The position numbers and the translations under genes were made by a program. The notes beneath the pieces were generated by a model. It ran no database searches. It was not told the DNA's origin and was given only the letters and a program-made list of their open reading frames with translations. Positions 8,737-16,113 of a stretch of DNA of 64,000 bases are shown one piece after another; within the stretch, counting starts at the first letter, position 1, and every line of letters starts with the position of its first letter. The stretch lies in NCBI RefSeq assembly GCF_043555865.1, contig NZ_JBIGHY010000003.1, positions 62,001-126,000 of the forward strand. Direction: 5' to 3'. The stretch comes from Pelomonas dachongensis. GTDB lineage: Bacteria; Pseudomonadota; Gammaproteobacteria; Burkholderiales; Burkholderiaceae_C.

Positions 8737-9420
8737 GTGACACCGCCTGCCATTTCCACCACCGACCCGCTGCCGCGCCTGCTGCTGCAGTGGGGCATCG
8801 CGCCCGCACCCGCGGCGGCGCCGGTGGCTGCGCGCCTGGGCGCGGGGTTGGGCTGGGCCGATGCGATCGGGCTGTCGCAGGTGCTGGCGACGGCACCCGG
8901 CAGCGCTGCCGACGCCGCTACGCGGCGCGAGGCGCTGGACTGGGCGCTTGCCGCGCTGGAGCGGCTGCGCGCGGACCTCGCCGCCGGCTTCGACGACGCG
9001 CTGCTGTCGCGCGACGCGGACGACGTGGCGCCCGACAACCTGCCACTGGCCGACCTGCTGGCGCCGTTTCGGCTGCACCACGCACAGCAGCAGCGCGCGA
9101 TGGCCGCGCGCGTCGCCACGCTGCGCGACCGCCTGCGGCCCCGGCTGGCCGAGGTGTCGGGCGAACTGGCGCGGCTGGCGCAACTGGACGCCGTGCTGGA
9201 GCGCGCGATGGCTGGGGCTGAGCGGCAGGCGCTGGCCGGCCTGCCGGCGCTGCTGACCAAGCGTGCCGAGACCCACCAAGCCGTAGACCCGCGCCGCTGG
9301 CGCGCTCGCTTTTGGGCCGACCTGCAGCGCCTGCTGCGCGCCGAGCTGGACCTGAGACTTCAACCGGTGCTGGGCCTCATAGAGCCCCTTGAGGCCTTGC
9401 ACCCGACCGGATCCCGATGA
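8737..9420 (+). CDS. DUF3348-family protein, first gene of the stator-like operon
   Basis: A 227-residue helical, probably cytosolic protein. I recognise it as DUF3348 mainly from its sequence style (QQQRAMAARVATLRDRLRPRLAEVSGELARLAQLDAVL-like helices) and its fixed position ahead of DUF802, OmpA and DUF2894 genes in Burkholderiales. The start is GTG at 8737; upstream frame overlaps the divergent CDF gene and looks non-coding. No enzyme motif, signal peptide or membrane helix is visible. The stop overlaps the next start as ATGA, so the two are translationally coupled. Function unknown. Confidence 0.8.
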   Translation: MTPPAISTTDPLPRLLLQWGIAPAPAAAPVAARLGAGLGWADAIGLSQVLATAPGSAADAATRREALDWALAALERLRADLAAGFDDALLSRDADDVAPDNLPLADLLAPFRLHHAQQQRAMAARVATLRDRLRPRLAEVSGELARLAQLDAVLERAMAGAERQALAGLPALLTKRAETHQAVDPRRWRARFWADLQRLLRAELDLRLQPVLGLIEPLEALHPTGSR

Positions 9421-11999
9421 ACCGTTTCCTGAACGCCCTGTACCCCCTCGCGCTGGCCGCCGGTCTTGCCGGCATCGCCGGCGCCGGGTTGGCCGCCGCG
9501 CGCCATCACCCGGTGGCATTGGCGATGACGCTGCTGATCGCCGCTTTCTTCGCCGTCGGCGTGTGGGAGCTGACGGCCTTCCGCCGCGCCAGCCGCGAAC
9601 TGGGCACGGCGCTGGCGGGCGACGCCGGTGACGGCTGGATCGCGCGCGTGCCCGCCGCTTTGCGCGCGACCGTACAGCAACGCCTGGACGGCTTGCGCGT
9701 GGCGCTGCCGGGGCTGGCGCTGGCGCCGGCACTGGCCGGGCTGCTGGTGCTGCTGGGCATGCTGGGCACCTTCATCGGCCTGGTGCTGACACTGAGCAGC
9801 ACCGCCACGGCGTTGGGCGCGTCGGCCGATCTGGCCGCACTGCGCACGGCGCTCGGCGCGCCGGTGCAGGGCCTGGGCCTGGCGTTCAGCGCCAGCGTGG
9901 CCGGCGTGACCGGCTCGGCCATGCTGGGCCTGATGGTGGCACTGGCCCGCCGCGAGCGCGCGGCCACGGTCGCGCAGTTGGACACCGCGCTGCTGGGCCC
10001 GTTGCGCCCGCTGACGGCCGCGCACCGTCGCGAGACCGCGCAGCAGGCCGCCGACGCCGCCGCGGCCGAAACGGCTCGCAGCCACCAGCTGCAGCTGGTC
10101 GATCAGCTGCAGCAGTTTGCGCAGCGCATGGCCGACCAGCTCGCCGCGCAGAACGAGCGCTTCCACGGCGAGACCAGCAAGGCCTACACGACGCTGGCGA
10201 ACAACGTCGACGCGACACTGCGCACCAGCCTGGCTGAGGCCGCGCGCCTGGCCGGCGCGGCCATCCAGCCCGCCGCCGAGGCCGCCATGGCCGGCATCGC
10301 ACGCGAGGCCGCCGCACTGCACGAGCGCGTGGGCACGCAGGTGGCCGATCAGCTGGGCGCACTGGGCAGCCGCTTCGAGGACGGGGCCGCGCGCCTCGCG
10401 CAGCAGCATGAAGCCGCCGCGCAGGCGCAGGCCGCCGGCCTGGCACAGCAACGCGAAGCCGCGCTGCGTTTGCTGGCCGACACCGGCACCGCGACGCAGC
10501 AGGCCGTGGATCGGCTCGCCGAACGCGGGGCCGCCGAGGCGCAGGCGCTGCTGGCCGCGCTGAACGACGCTGCTGCGCGCCAGCAGGCGGCACTGGCCGA
10601 GGCCGAGGCCGAGCGCGCGGCCACGCTGCAAGGCCAGGTCGAGGCGCTGGCCGAACAACGCAGCGCCGCGCAGCAGGCCGTGGCGCAGACGGCGGCGCAG
10701 TTCGCCGCGCAGACGCAGGCGCTGCTGGACCGCGTTGCCGCCGCACACGCCGCCCAGCAGGCCGCGCAAGCCGAGCAGGACGAACAACGCCGCGCCGAGG
10801 CACGCGCCGACACCGAGGTACTCGCCGAGCATCGCAGGGCCAACGAGCAGCTGCTGGCCGCCCAGCGCGAGGCCGCGCAGCAACTGCTTGCCGACAGCGG
10901 CGCGCGAGCGCAGGACGCGCTGACCGCGCTGACCACCGGCTTCGCGACACAGACCCAGGACCTGCTGGACCGCATCGCCGAGACGCAGACCCGCCATGCG
11001 GCGCTGCAGGCCGACATCGACGCACAGCGCCGTGCCGAGGCACGCGCCGAAGCGCAGGCCATCGCCGAGCAGCGTGAGGCCAACGAGCAGCTGCTCGCCG
11101 CGCAGCGCGAAGCCGCGCAGCAGTTGCTGGCCACCAGCGGCCAGCGCGCGCAGGACGCACTGGCCGAGCTGAGTGCCAGCTTCACCGCGCAGACGCAGGC
11201 CGCCATCGGCGCGATGGCCGAGGCCCATGGCCAGCTGCAGTCGGCGCACGCCGCTCACGACGCAGAGCGCCTGGCCGCCTGGCGCGCCGAGCTGCACACG
11301 GCCGGCAGCACGCAGCTGGCGCAGCAGCAGCACCTGGCCGACGGGCTGCTGGCGCACACGCGCGAACTGGTCGCGCAGGCCCAGGCGCACTCGCAGTCGA
11401 CGCTGGCCGAGGCTGGCGCGCTGCTGCAGGCCGCCGGCGAGGCGCCGCGCGCCGCCGTCGAAGTGGTCGCCGCCCTGCGCGAGCAGTTGGCGCAGAGCCA
11501 GGCCCAGGACCGCGCCGCGCTGGCCGAGCGCGCGGAGCTGATGCAGACCGTGTCCACGCTGCTGGCTTCGCTGCAGCAGGCGGCCGGCGAGCAGCGGGCG
11601 GCCATCGAGGCGCTGGTCGGCAGCGCGGCGTCGCAGGTCGGCACGCTGGTGGACAGCTCGGCCGCTCAGCTGGAGGCGCTGGGCCAGCGCTTCACGGCCC
11701 AGGCCGACACCACCGGGCAGACGCTGTCGGACGCCGCCACCATGCTGGCCGCCAGCGCCGCCGACATCGCCAGCCTGGGCGAAGGCTTTGGCGCCGCGGT
11801 GGAGCAGTTCCAGGGCGCGAACGCGCAGCTGGTGCAGCACCTGGCCGCGCTGGAGGAGCGTCTGGCGAGTGCCATGACGCGCAGCGACGAGCAGCTGGGC
11901 TATTACGTGGCGCAGGCGCGGGAGGTCATCGACCTGTGCCTGGGCTCCCAGAAGCAGGTGCTGGACGCGCTGCAAAACACGGCGGCTGCAAATGGATGA
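9417..11999 (+). CDS. DUF802 protein: MotA/TolQ/ZorA-like membrane core with long coiled-coil tail
   Basis: An 860-residue inner-membrane protein. Helices lie at about 9-28, 32-50, 105-125 and 150-177; the last two carry LLGMLGTFIGLVLTL and AFSASVAGVTGSAMLGLMVAL, which match the pore helices of MotA/TolQ/ExbB/ZorA proteins. From about 185 to the end the chain is Ala/Gln/Glu-rich coiled coil, over 650 residues, with an internal 80-residue tandem repeat (432-591). With the MotB/OmpA-like partner next door, it is probably a proton-driven stator with a cytoplasmic tail like ZorA of Zorya defence. DUF802 is an established family name; the motor role is inference. Confidence 0.82.
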   Translation: MNRFLNALYPLALAAGLAGIAGAGLAAARHHPVALAMTLLIAAFFAVGVWELTAFRRASRELGTALAGDAGDGWIARVPAALRATVQQRLDGLRVALPGLALAPALAGLLVLLGMLGTFIGLVLTLSSTATALGASADLAALRTALGAPVQGLGLAFSASVAGVTGSAMLGLMVALARRERAATVAQLDTALLGPLRPLTAAHRRETAQQAADAAAAETARSHQLQLVDQLQQFAQRMADQLAAQNERFHGETSKAYTTLANNVDATLRTSLAEAARLAGAAIQPAAEAAMAGIAREAAALHERVGTQVADQLGALGSRFEDGAARLAQQHEAAAQAQAAGLAQQREAALRLLADTGTATQQAVDRLAERGAAEAQALLAALNDAAARQQAALAEAEAERAATLQGQVEALAEQRSAAQQAVAQTAAQFAAQTQALLDRVAAAHAAQQAAQAEQDEQRRAEARADTEVLAEHRRANEQLLAAQREAAQQLLADSGARAQDALTALTTGFATQTQDLLDRIAETQTRHAALQADIDAQRRAEARAEAQAIAEQREANEQLLAAQREAAQQLLATSGQRAQDALAELSASFTAQTQAAIGAMAEAHGQLQSAHAAHDAERLAAWRAELHTAGSTQLAQQQHLADGLLAHTRELVAQAQAHSQSTLAEAGALLQAAGEAPRAAVEVVAALREQLAQSQAQDRAALAERAELMQTVSTLLASLQQAAGEQRAAIEALVGSAASQVGTLVDSSAAQLEALGQRFTAQADTTGQTLSDAATMLAASAADIASLGEGFGAAVEQFQGANAQLVQHLAALEERLASAMTRSDEQLGYYVAQAREVIDLCLGSQKQVLDALQNTAAANG
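10710..11189 (+). repeat. Two 240-bp in-frame tandem repeats in the coiled-coil tail
   Basis: Two exactly 80-codon units (10710-10949 and 10950-11189) begin QTQ-LLDR and share QRRAEARA, ANEQLLAAQREAAQQLL and SG-RAQDAL at the same positions. A third, degenerate copy starts at 11190 with QTQ. The repeat keeps frame and heptad phase, so its copy number changes tail length without breaking the coil. Confidence 0.85.
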
Positions 12000-12639
12000 G
12001 CCGCTGGAGATGGAACAGGAAGGCGTCGGGGCGCCTGCCTGGGCGGCGTTCGGCGACCTGATGGCCGGCGTGCTGGGCGCCTTCGTGCTGGTGCTGGCCG
12101 CCGCACTGGTGGGCCAGCTTGACCTGGCCAACCAGCTGAAGGCCGAGGTCGAGCAGCGCCAGGCCGAGCAGGCGCGCCGCGAGGCGCTGGAGCGCGCGCT
12201 GGCCGGCCCGCTGGCGGATGGCCGCATCACGCTGGTGGAGGGCCGCATCGGCATCAGCGGCGCAGTGCTGTTCGCGACCGGCTCGGACCAGTTGCATGCC
12301 GACGGCCGCGCGCTGATCCAGAGCCTGGCCACGCCGCTGCGCACCTACCTCGCGCAGCGCGACGAGATCCTGATGGTCAGCGGCTTCACCGATGACCGCG
12401 CGCTGGTGAAGGGCATGTCCTTCGCCGACAACTGGGAGTTATCCGCCCAGCGCGCGCTGAACGTGGCAAGGGCGCTGATGGCCGAGGGCCTGCCGCCGGA
12501 CGTGGTGTTCGCAGCCGCCTTCGGGCCGCAGCAGCCGGTCGCGTCCAACGACGACGCGGCCGGCCGCGCGCTGAACCGGCGTGTGGAGATCGCGCCCACG
12601 CCGCGGCCGCGGCGCGCGGTGGCGGCGCCCGCCCCATGA
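11992..12639 (+). CDS. OmpA/MotB (ZorB-like) peptidoglycan-binding stator partner
   Basis: A 215-residue protein with a short cytoplasmic N-terminus, one membrane helix (about 21-41) and a periplasmic OmpA domain (about 85-205). The helix begins FGDLMAGVLGAFVLVL, placing Asp22 where MotB and ZorB carry their proton-binding aspartate. The OmpA part shows VSGFTDDRA, NWELSAQRALNVARAL and a late NRRVEI, the peptidoglycan-binding signature. The start overlaps the DUF802 gene by 8 bases. It should anchor the upstream stator to the wall. Confidence 0.85.
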   Translation: MDEPLEMEQEGVGAPAWAAFGDLMAGVLGAFVLVLAAALVGQLDLANQLKAEVEQRQAEQARREALERALAGPLADGRITLVEGRIGISGAVLFATGSDQLHADGRALIQSLATPLRTYLAQRDEILMVSGFTDDRALVKGMSFADNWELSAQRALNVARALMAEGLPPDVVFAAAFGPQQPVASNDDAAGRALNRRVEIAPTPRPRRAVAAPAP

Positions 12640-13175
12640 ACGCCACGGCGATGGGCGATCCCGTCGCCTGGGCCGAGGCCCAGCCGGCCGACGCGGTACG
12701 CCGCCGCGTGCTGCAGGCGCTGGCCCGCCGCGCCGCCGCGCAGCCGCCCGGCGCGCTGCGCGAGCAGTTGATCGACCGGCTGCAGCAGCGCTCGGCCGTG
12801 CTGCCGGTGCCGCTGCCCTGCCCCCGCATTGCGCGCACGGCCAGCCCGTTGACCGCCTTGCTGGAAGACCTTCAGGCCCATGCGGGCCCCGAGTTGCGCC
12901 ACGTGCAAGCACACCAACGCACCTGGAGCCAACTGCGCGTGGCGCGGCGCATGGCCGAGGTCAGCGCGCCGGTGCCCGATCACCTGGGACCGCTGAACAG
13001 CCAGGTGCTGGTGGCACGCGCCCTGCAGCAGCTGCAGGCGCTGGCGCCCAATTACCTGCAGCGCCTGCTGACCCAGCTCGACGCGCTGGCTGCGCTCGCA
13101 CCGCTGCAGGCTGCCGCCGAGGCGGAGAAGCCGGCCCGCCAGGCCGCGAAGAAGGCCGCGCCGCGCCGCCGCTGA
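12636..13175 (+). CDS. DUF2894-family protein, last gene of the stator-like operon
   Basis: A 179-residue soluble, helical protein identified as DUF2894 from its context and sequence style (HVQAHQRTWSQLRVARRM, LGPLNSQVLVARALQQL). It ends in a strongly basic tail, KPARQAAKKAAPRRR, that could contact nucleic acid or membrane. It overlaps the OmpA gene by ATGA. No catalytic motif is seen. Its constant linkage to the DUF802/OmpA pair suggests it is a cytoplasmic component of the same complex. Confidence 0.78.
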   Translation: MNATAMGDPVAWAEAQPADAVRRRVLQALARRAAAQPPGALREQLIDRLQQRSAVLPVPLPCPRIARTASPLTALLEDLQAHAGPELRHVQAHQRTWSQLRVARRMAEVSAPVPDHLGPLNSQVLVARALQQLQALAPNYLQRLLTQLDALAALAPLQAAAEAEKPARQAAKKAAPRRR

Positions 13176-13195
13176 AACCCGCCCTCGGGTTTCAG
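13172..13195 (+). terminator. Hairpin ending the stator-like operon
   Basis: Perfect 10-bp arms CTGAAACCCG and CGGGTTTCAG flank CCCT. The left arm contains the stop codon of the DUF2894 gene. No U tract follows, so it may need Rho or act as an mRNA end-protecting stem. Confidence 0.6.
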
Positions 13196-13242
13196 CTTAC
13201 CGACCGACCCGAACCCGGAAGCAGGCTCAGGGAAATCCCAAT

Positions 13243-13257
13243 TGGAACGGTGTTCCA
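13243..13257. promoter_or_regulatory. IclR/KdgR-type palindrome upstream of pectate lyase
   Basis: TGGAAC-GGT-GTTCCA is a perfect 6-bp dyad and fits the IclR-family consensus form TGGAA-N5-TTCCA. KdgR, an IclR-family repressor, controls pectinase genes in enterobacteria, so an operator for the lyase at 13456 is plausible. Confidence 0.55.
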
Positions 13258-13262
13258 GATAT

Positions 13263-13279
13263 ACGAAATTCTGTTTCGT
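13263..13279. promoter_or_regulatory. Second palindrome upstream of pectate lyase
   Basis: ACGAAA-TTCTG-TTTCGT is a perfect 6-bp dyad with a 5-base spacer. It starts six bases after the first dyad and lies in a locally AT-rich stretch that probably contains the promoter. The GAAA-N5-TTTC form resembles enterobacterial KdgR boxes. Confidence 0.5.
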
Positions 13280-13280
13280 T

Positions 13281-13295
13281 CGGTGCAATACACCG
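13281..13295. promoter_or_regulatory. Third palindrome upstream of pectate lyase
   Basis: CGGTG-CAATA-CACCG is a perfect 5-bp dyad that begins two bases after the second one. Three dyads within 53 bases suggest cooperative or multi-factor control. Confidence 0.4.
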
Positions 13296-13455
13296 TTTTG
13301 GATACCTCGACCGTCAATGACTGACGGGCCGGAGCCGCCGTTCAACTCCCCCGCCTTGCCCTTGCCCGTCGGAGCCCTTCCAGGACTCTTGCGCTGACGC
13401 CCCCTGCGGCCGAATACCGGCTGCTGATCGCAACAGCAAAGACTGGAGACAAGCA

Positions 13456-14292
13456 ATGAACGGATCTCTGATGGCCCGCCGCCTGTGGCGCGGCTTCCTG
13501 GCTCTGGCGCTCGTGGCCGCCGCCGGCAGCGCCGCTGCCGCGCCCGGTGTGCGCACGGTGCCGGCCTGCACAAAGGTCAACATCAGCGCCACCATCGACG
13601 TGCCCGCCGGCACGACGTGGGACGGCGTGGCCAAGTACGGCAAGTGGGTCTGCCTGGTGGGCACCGCGTCCAACATGAAGGGCACGCAGAGCGAGAGCCA
13701 GGTGCCGATGTTCAAGCTGAACAACGGCTCGACGGTGAAGAACGTCGTCATCGGCGACGGCTCGCTTGGCAGCGGCACCAACCTCGCCGCCGGCGGCGCC
13801 GACGGCGTGCACTGCTACGGCGTCTGCAACATCACCAACGTCTACTGGGCCGACGTCGGCGAAGACGGCGCCACCGTGCGCAAGCTCAGCGGCGTGACCA
13901 GCAAGCTGACCATCAGCGGCGGCGCGGCCTTCAAGGCGGCCGACAAGCTGTTCCAGCACAACAGCGACGGCACCCTGGTGATCCAGGATTTCTACGCCAA
14001 CAACATCGGCAAGCTGGTTCGCTCCTGCGGCAACTGCTCCACGCAGTACGCGCGCAAGGTCACGGTGAACGGCGTGCGCCTGGGCACGGTGAACTCGTCC
14101 GGCGTGGGCGTCAACAGCAGCTACGACAGCAAGTCGGGCATCGCCGGCCAGTACGACGTGGCGACCATCACCGACTTGGTCTACAGCGGCTCCAAGCCCA
14201 AGTGCGAGGCCTACGTCGGCACCGGCTCGGGCAGCGAGCCGAAGAAGGACACCAGCAGCAGCAACATCGCGCGCGCCTGCGTGTTCAAGTGA
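13456..14292 (+). CDS. Secreted pectate lyase, polysaccharide lyase family 3
   Basis: A 278-residue secreted lyase that cleaves polygalacturonate by calcium-dependent beta-elimination. A signal peptide ends near AAAA-PGVRT (about residue 29). The family 3 signatures are clear: GGADGVHCYG, VYWADVGEDGATV, AADKLFQHNSDG, FYANNIGKLVRSCGNCS and the paired cysteines. The single-domain parallel beta-helix length fits PL3. Three palindromes lie upstream, suggesting substrate-linked control. It is translationally coupled to the next gene (stop and start share one base). Confidence 0.92.
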   Translation: MNGSLMARRLWRGFLALALVAAAGSAAAAPGVRTVPACTKVNISATIDVPAGTTWDGVAKYGKWVCLVGTASNMKGTQSESQVPMFKLNNGSTVKNVVIGDGSLGSGTNLAAGGADGVHCYGVCNITNVYWADVGEDGATVRKLSGVTSKLTISGGAAFKAADKLFQHNSDGTLVIQDFYANNIGKLVRSCGNCSTQYARKVTVNGVRLGTVNSSGVGVNSSYDSKSGIAGQYDVATITDLVYSGSKPKCEAYVGTGSGSEPKKDTSSSNIARACVFK

Positions 14293-15080
14293 TGAAGGGC
14301 CGGCCGCTTGCCTGGCTGCTGGCGGCGGCCGCCGGCCTGGGGGCCCTGGCCACCGGGTCGGTGCCCGACGCACCGGCCCCGCAAGCCCCGCCCCTGGACT
14401 TACGCACGCCCAGCCCGGTGCTGCAGATGATGGGGCTGGCCGCCCCCACAGCCGCCGACGCCCCACCCCCTGCACTGGATGAACAGCGGCTGACCGGCTG
14501 GAGCGATCCGCGCCAGCACGCCGACGCCGTGCTGGCCCTGCAGCGCGCGCCTATGGATGCCGAAACCCGCGAGCAGCAACTGCAGCAGGTGCTGGCCCGG
14601 TGGGCCGAGACCGCGCCGGAACAGGCTGCGCGCTGGGCGTTGACCACGCCCGGTCAGGGCGCGCTGCTGGCGCCGCTGCACGACCGTTGGCTGCAGCACG
14701 ACGCGCGCTCGGCCACCGTCTTCGCCCGCAGCCTGCCGGCCGGTGAACAGCGCCAGGCCTTGCTGGACGAAAGCCTGGCCCGCTGGACCGCGCAGGACGG
14801 CCAGTCCGCGCGCGACTGGCTGCGCTCGTACGCGCCGCAGCCCGAACTGGACGAAGCCATCGCCCGCCACGCCAGCGCCGACGAGCTGGCCCGCCACTCA
14901 CCGGCCGAAGCCATGGACCTGGTGGCCCGCATCGCCGCGCCCGAGCGCCGCTGGCAAGCCTGGCAGGCGCTGGCGCGAAACCTGCACGACATCGCGCCCG
15001 AGCAAGCGGCAGCGCTGCTGGCCCAGGCGCCGGGCCTGTGGCCGCAGGAGCGCGCACGGCTGTTGGAAGGGCTGCGCTAG
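14292..15080 (+). CDS. Exported or anchored helical protein of unknown function
   Basis: A 262-residue protein starting MKGRPLAWLLAAAAGLGAL, a signal peptide or membrane anchor, then a proline-rich linker and a run of Trp/Ala-rich helical repeats of the form ARW-ETAPEQAARWAL, LARWTAQDGQSARDWL and WQALARNLHDIAPEQAAALL. The periodic W-A pattern looks like a TPR- or HEAT-like solenoid. The start shares a base with the stop of the pectate lyase gene, so the two are made together. I do not recognise the family; a role in lyase folding or export is only a guess from coupling. Confidence 0.75.
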   Translation: MKGRPLAWLLAAAAGLGALATGSVPDAPAPQAPPLDLRTPSPVLQMMGLAAPTAADAPPPALDEQRLTGWSDPRQHADAVLALQRAPMDAETREQQLQQVLARWAETAPEQAARWALTTPGQGALLAPLHDRWLQHDARSATVFARSLPAGEQRQALLDESLARWTAQDGQSARDWLRSYAPQPELDEAIARHASADELARHSPAEAMDLVARIAAPERRWQAWQALARNLHDIAPEQAAALLAQAPGLWPQERARLLEGLR

Positions 15081-15168
15081 CCGCCCCATCACCTGCGCTC
15101 ATACCCGCATGGCCGACCCGCATGGCCGCTGCGGGCCGGCCCCGAGACGGGGAGGCGGTGTGCGCTGC

Positions 15169-15174
15169 AACAAT
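15169..15174 (+). promoter_or_regulatory. -10-like hexamer just before the amidase start
   Basis: AACAAT ends six bases before the ATG at 15181. If used, the transcript would start at or next to the start codon. See the matching arrangement at 25808, 51009 and 52164. Confidence 0.3.
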
Positions 15175-15180
15175 CCGGGC

Positions 15181-16104
15181 ATGACCACTGTCGCCCGCGT
15201 CCTCGCCCCCTGCCTGGCACTGCTGCTCAGCGCCTGCGCCAGCGTGCCCACGCCCACACCGGCGCAGCCTGTGGCCGGCAGCGCACCCCCGCCACTGATC
15301 ACGCCCGCCGGCACCATCCGCCCGCCACAGATCGACCGCAGCCACACCTCGCAGAACCAGGACAGCCGCAGCCTGTTCATCGTGCTGCACTACACGGTGC
15401 TGGATTGGGAGAAGTCGCTGAAGGTGCTGACCACCGGCGGCCAGGTGTCCAGCCACTACCTGGTGCGCGACAACCCGGCCATCAGCTACCTGCTGGTCGA
15501 CGAGAACCGCCGCAGCTGGCATGCGGGCGCCAGCTTCTGGGGCGGGCACAGCAACCTGAACTCATCGTCCATCGGCATCGAGATCGTCAACGCCGGCTAC
15601 GTGGACGGCCCCGCCGGTCGCGTCTACGCGCCGTTCCCGCAGGCCCAGGTGGATGAGGTCATCGCGCTGGTGCGCGACATCCAGAAGCGCCACAACGTGC
15701 GGCCCGAACGCATCATCGGTCACGCCGACATCGCGCCCGGCCGCAAGCAGGACCCCGGCCCCAACTTCCCGTGGAAGCAGCTGGCCGACGCCGGCCTGAT
15801 CCCGTGGCCGGACGGCCCCACGGTGCTGGTGAAGACGCTGGAGCACGAGGTGGCGCCGCGCGACGTGGCCTGGCTGCAGGAGCGCCTGGCGCGCATCGGC
15901 TACAACGTGTCGCGCACGGGGCAGATGGACCCGCTGACCAAGAACGTCGTCTCGACCTTCCAGATGAAGTACCGCCCGCGCGACATTTCCGGCACGGTGG
16001 ACGCCGAGACGGCTGCGCTGATCGAGGTGGCGGCGACGCCCGCCACGATGCGCGTGAGCGGCGCGAGCGAGGGCGAAACCCGCCCCTACACGTCGCGCTG
16101 GTAA
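15181..16104 (+). CDS. N-acetylmuramoyl-L-alanine amidase lipoprotein (AmiD/AmpD-like)
   Basis: A 307-residue lipoprotein (lipobox LSAC, Cys19) that should cut the bond between N-acetylmuramate and L-alanine in murein or anhydro-muropeptides. The amidase_2 domain (about 60-205) carries zinc ligands His70, His181 and Asp191 in LHYT and GHADIAPGRKQDPG. A peptidoglycan-binding domain (about 225-300) follows. The domain order is that of AmiD. Its stop is nine bases before a dppBCDF-type operon, so murein peptides released here may be imported there. Confidence 0.9.
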   Translation: MTTVARVLAPCLALLLSACASVPTPTPAQPVAGSAPPPLITPAGTIRPPQIDRSHTSQNQDSRSLFIVLHYTVLDWEKSLKVLTTGGQVSSHYLVRDNPAISYLLVDENRRSWHAGASFWGGHSNLNSSSIGIEIVNAGYVDGPAGRVYAPFPQAQVDEVIALVRDIQKRHNVRPERIIGHADIAPGRKQDPGPNFPWKQLADAGLIPWPDGPTVLVKTLEHEVAPRDVAWLQERLARIGYNVSRTGQMDPLTKNVVSTFQMKYRPRDISGTVDAETAALIEVAATPATMRVSGASEGETRPYTSRW

Positions 16105-16113
16105 GTTCGCCTC

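Noticed and set aside
9360..12344. 994-residue minus-strand open frame opposite the DUF802 gene
   Set aside because: It mirrors the repetitive Ala/Gln coding of DUF802 and has no start context or domain.
8737..13175. Complete Zorya defence system
   Set aside because: ZorA/ZorB-like genes are present, but no ZorC, ZorD helicase or ZorE nuclease gene lies nearby, so it cannot be called Zorya.
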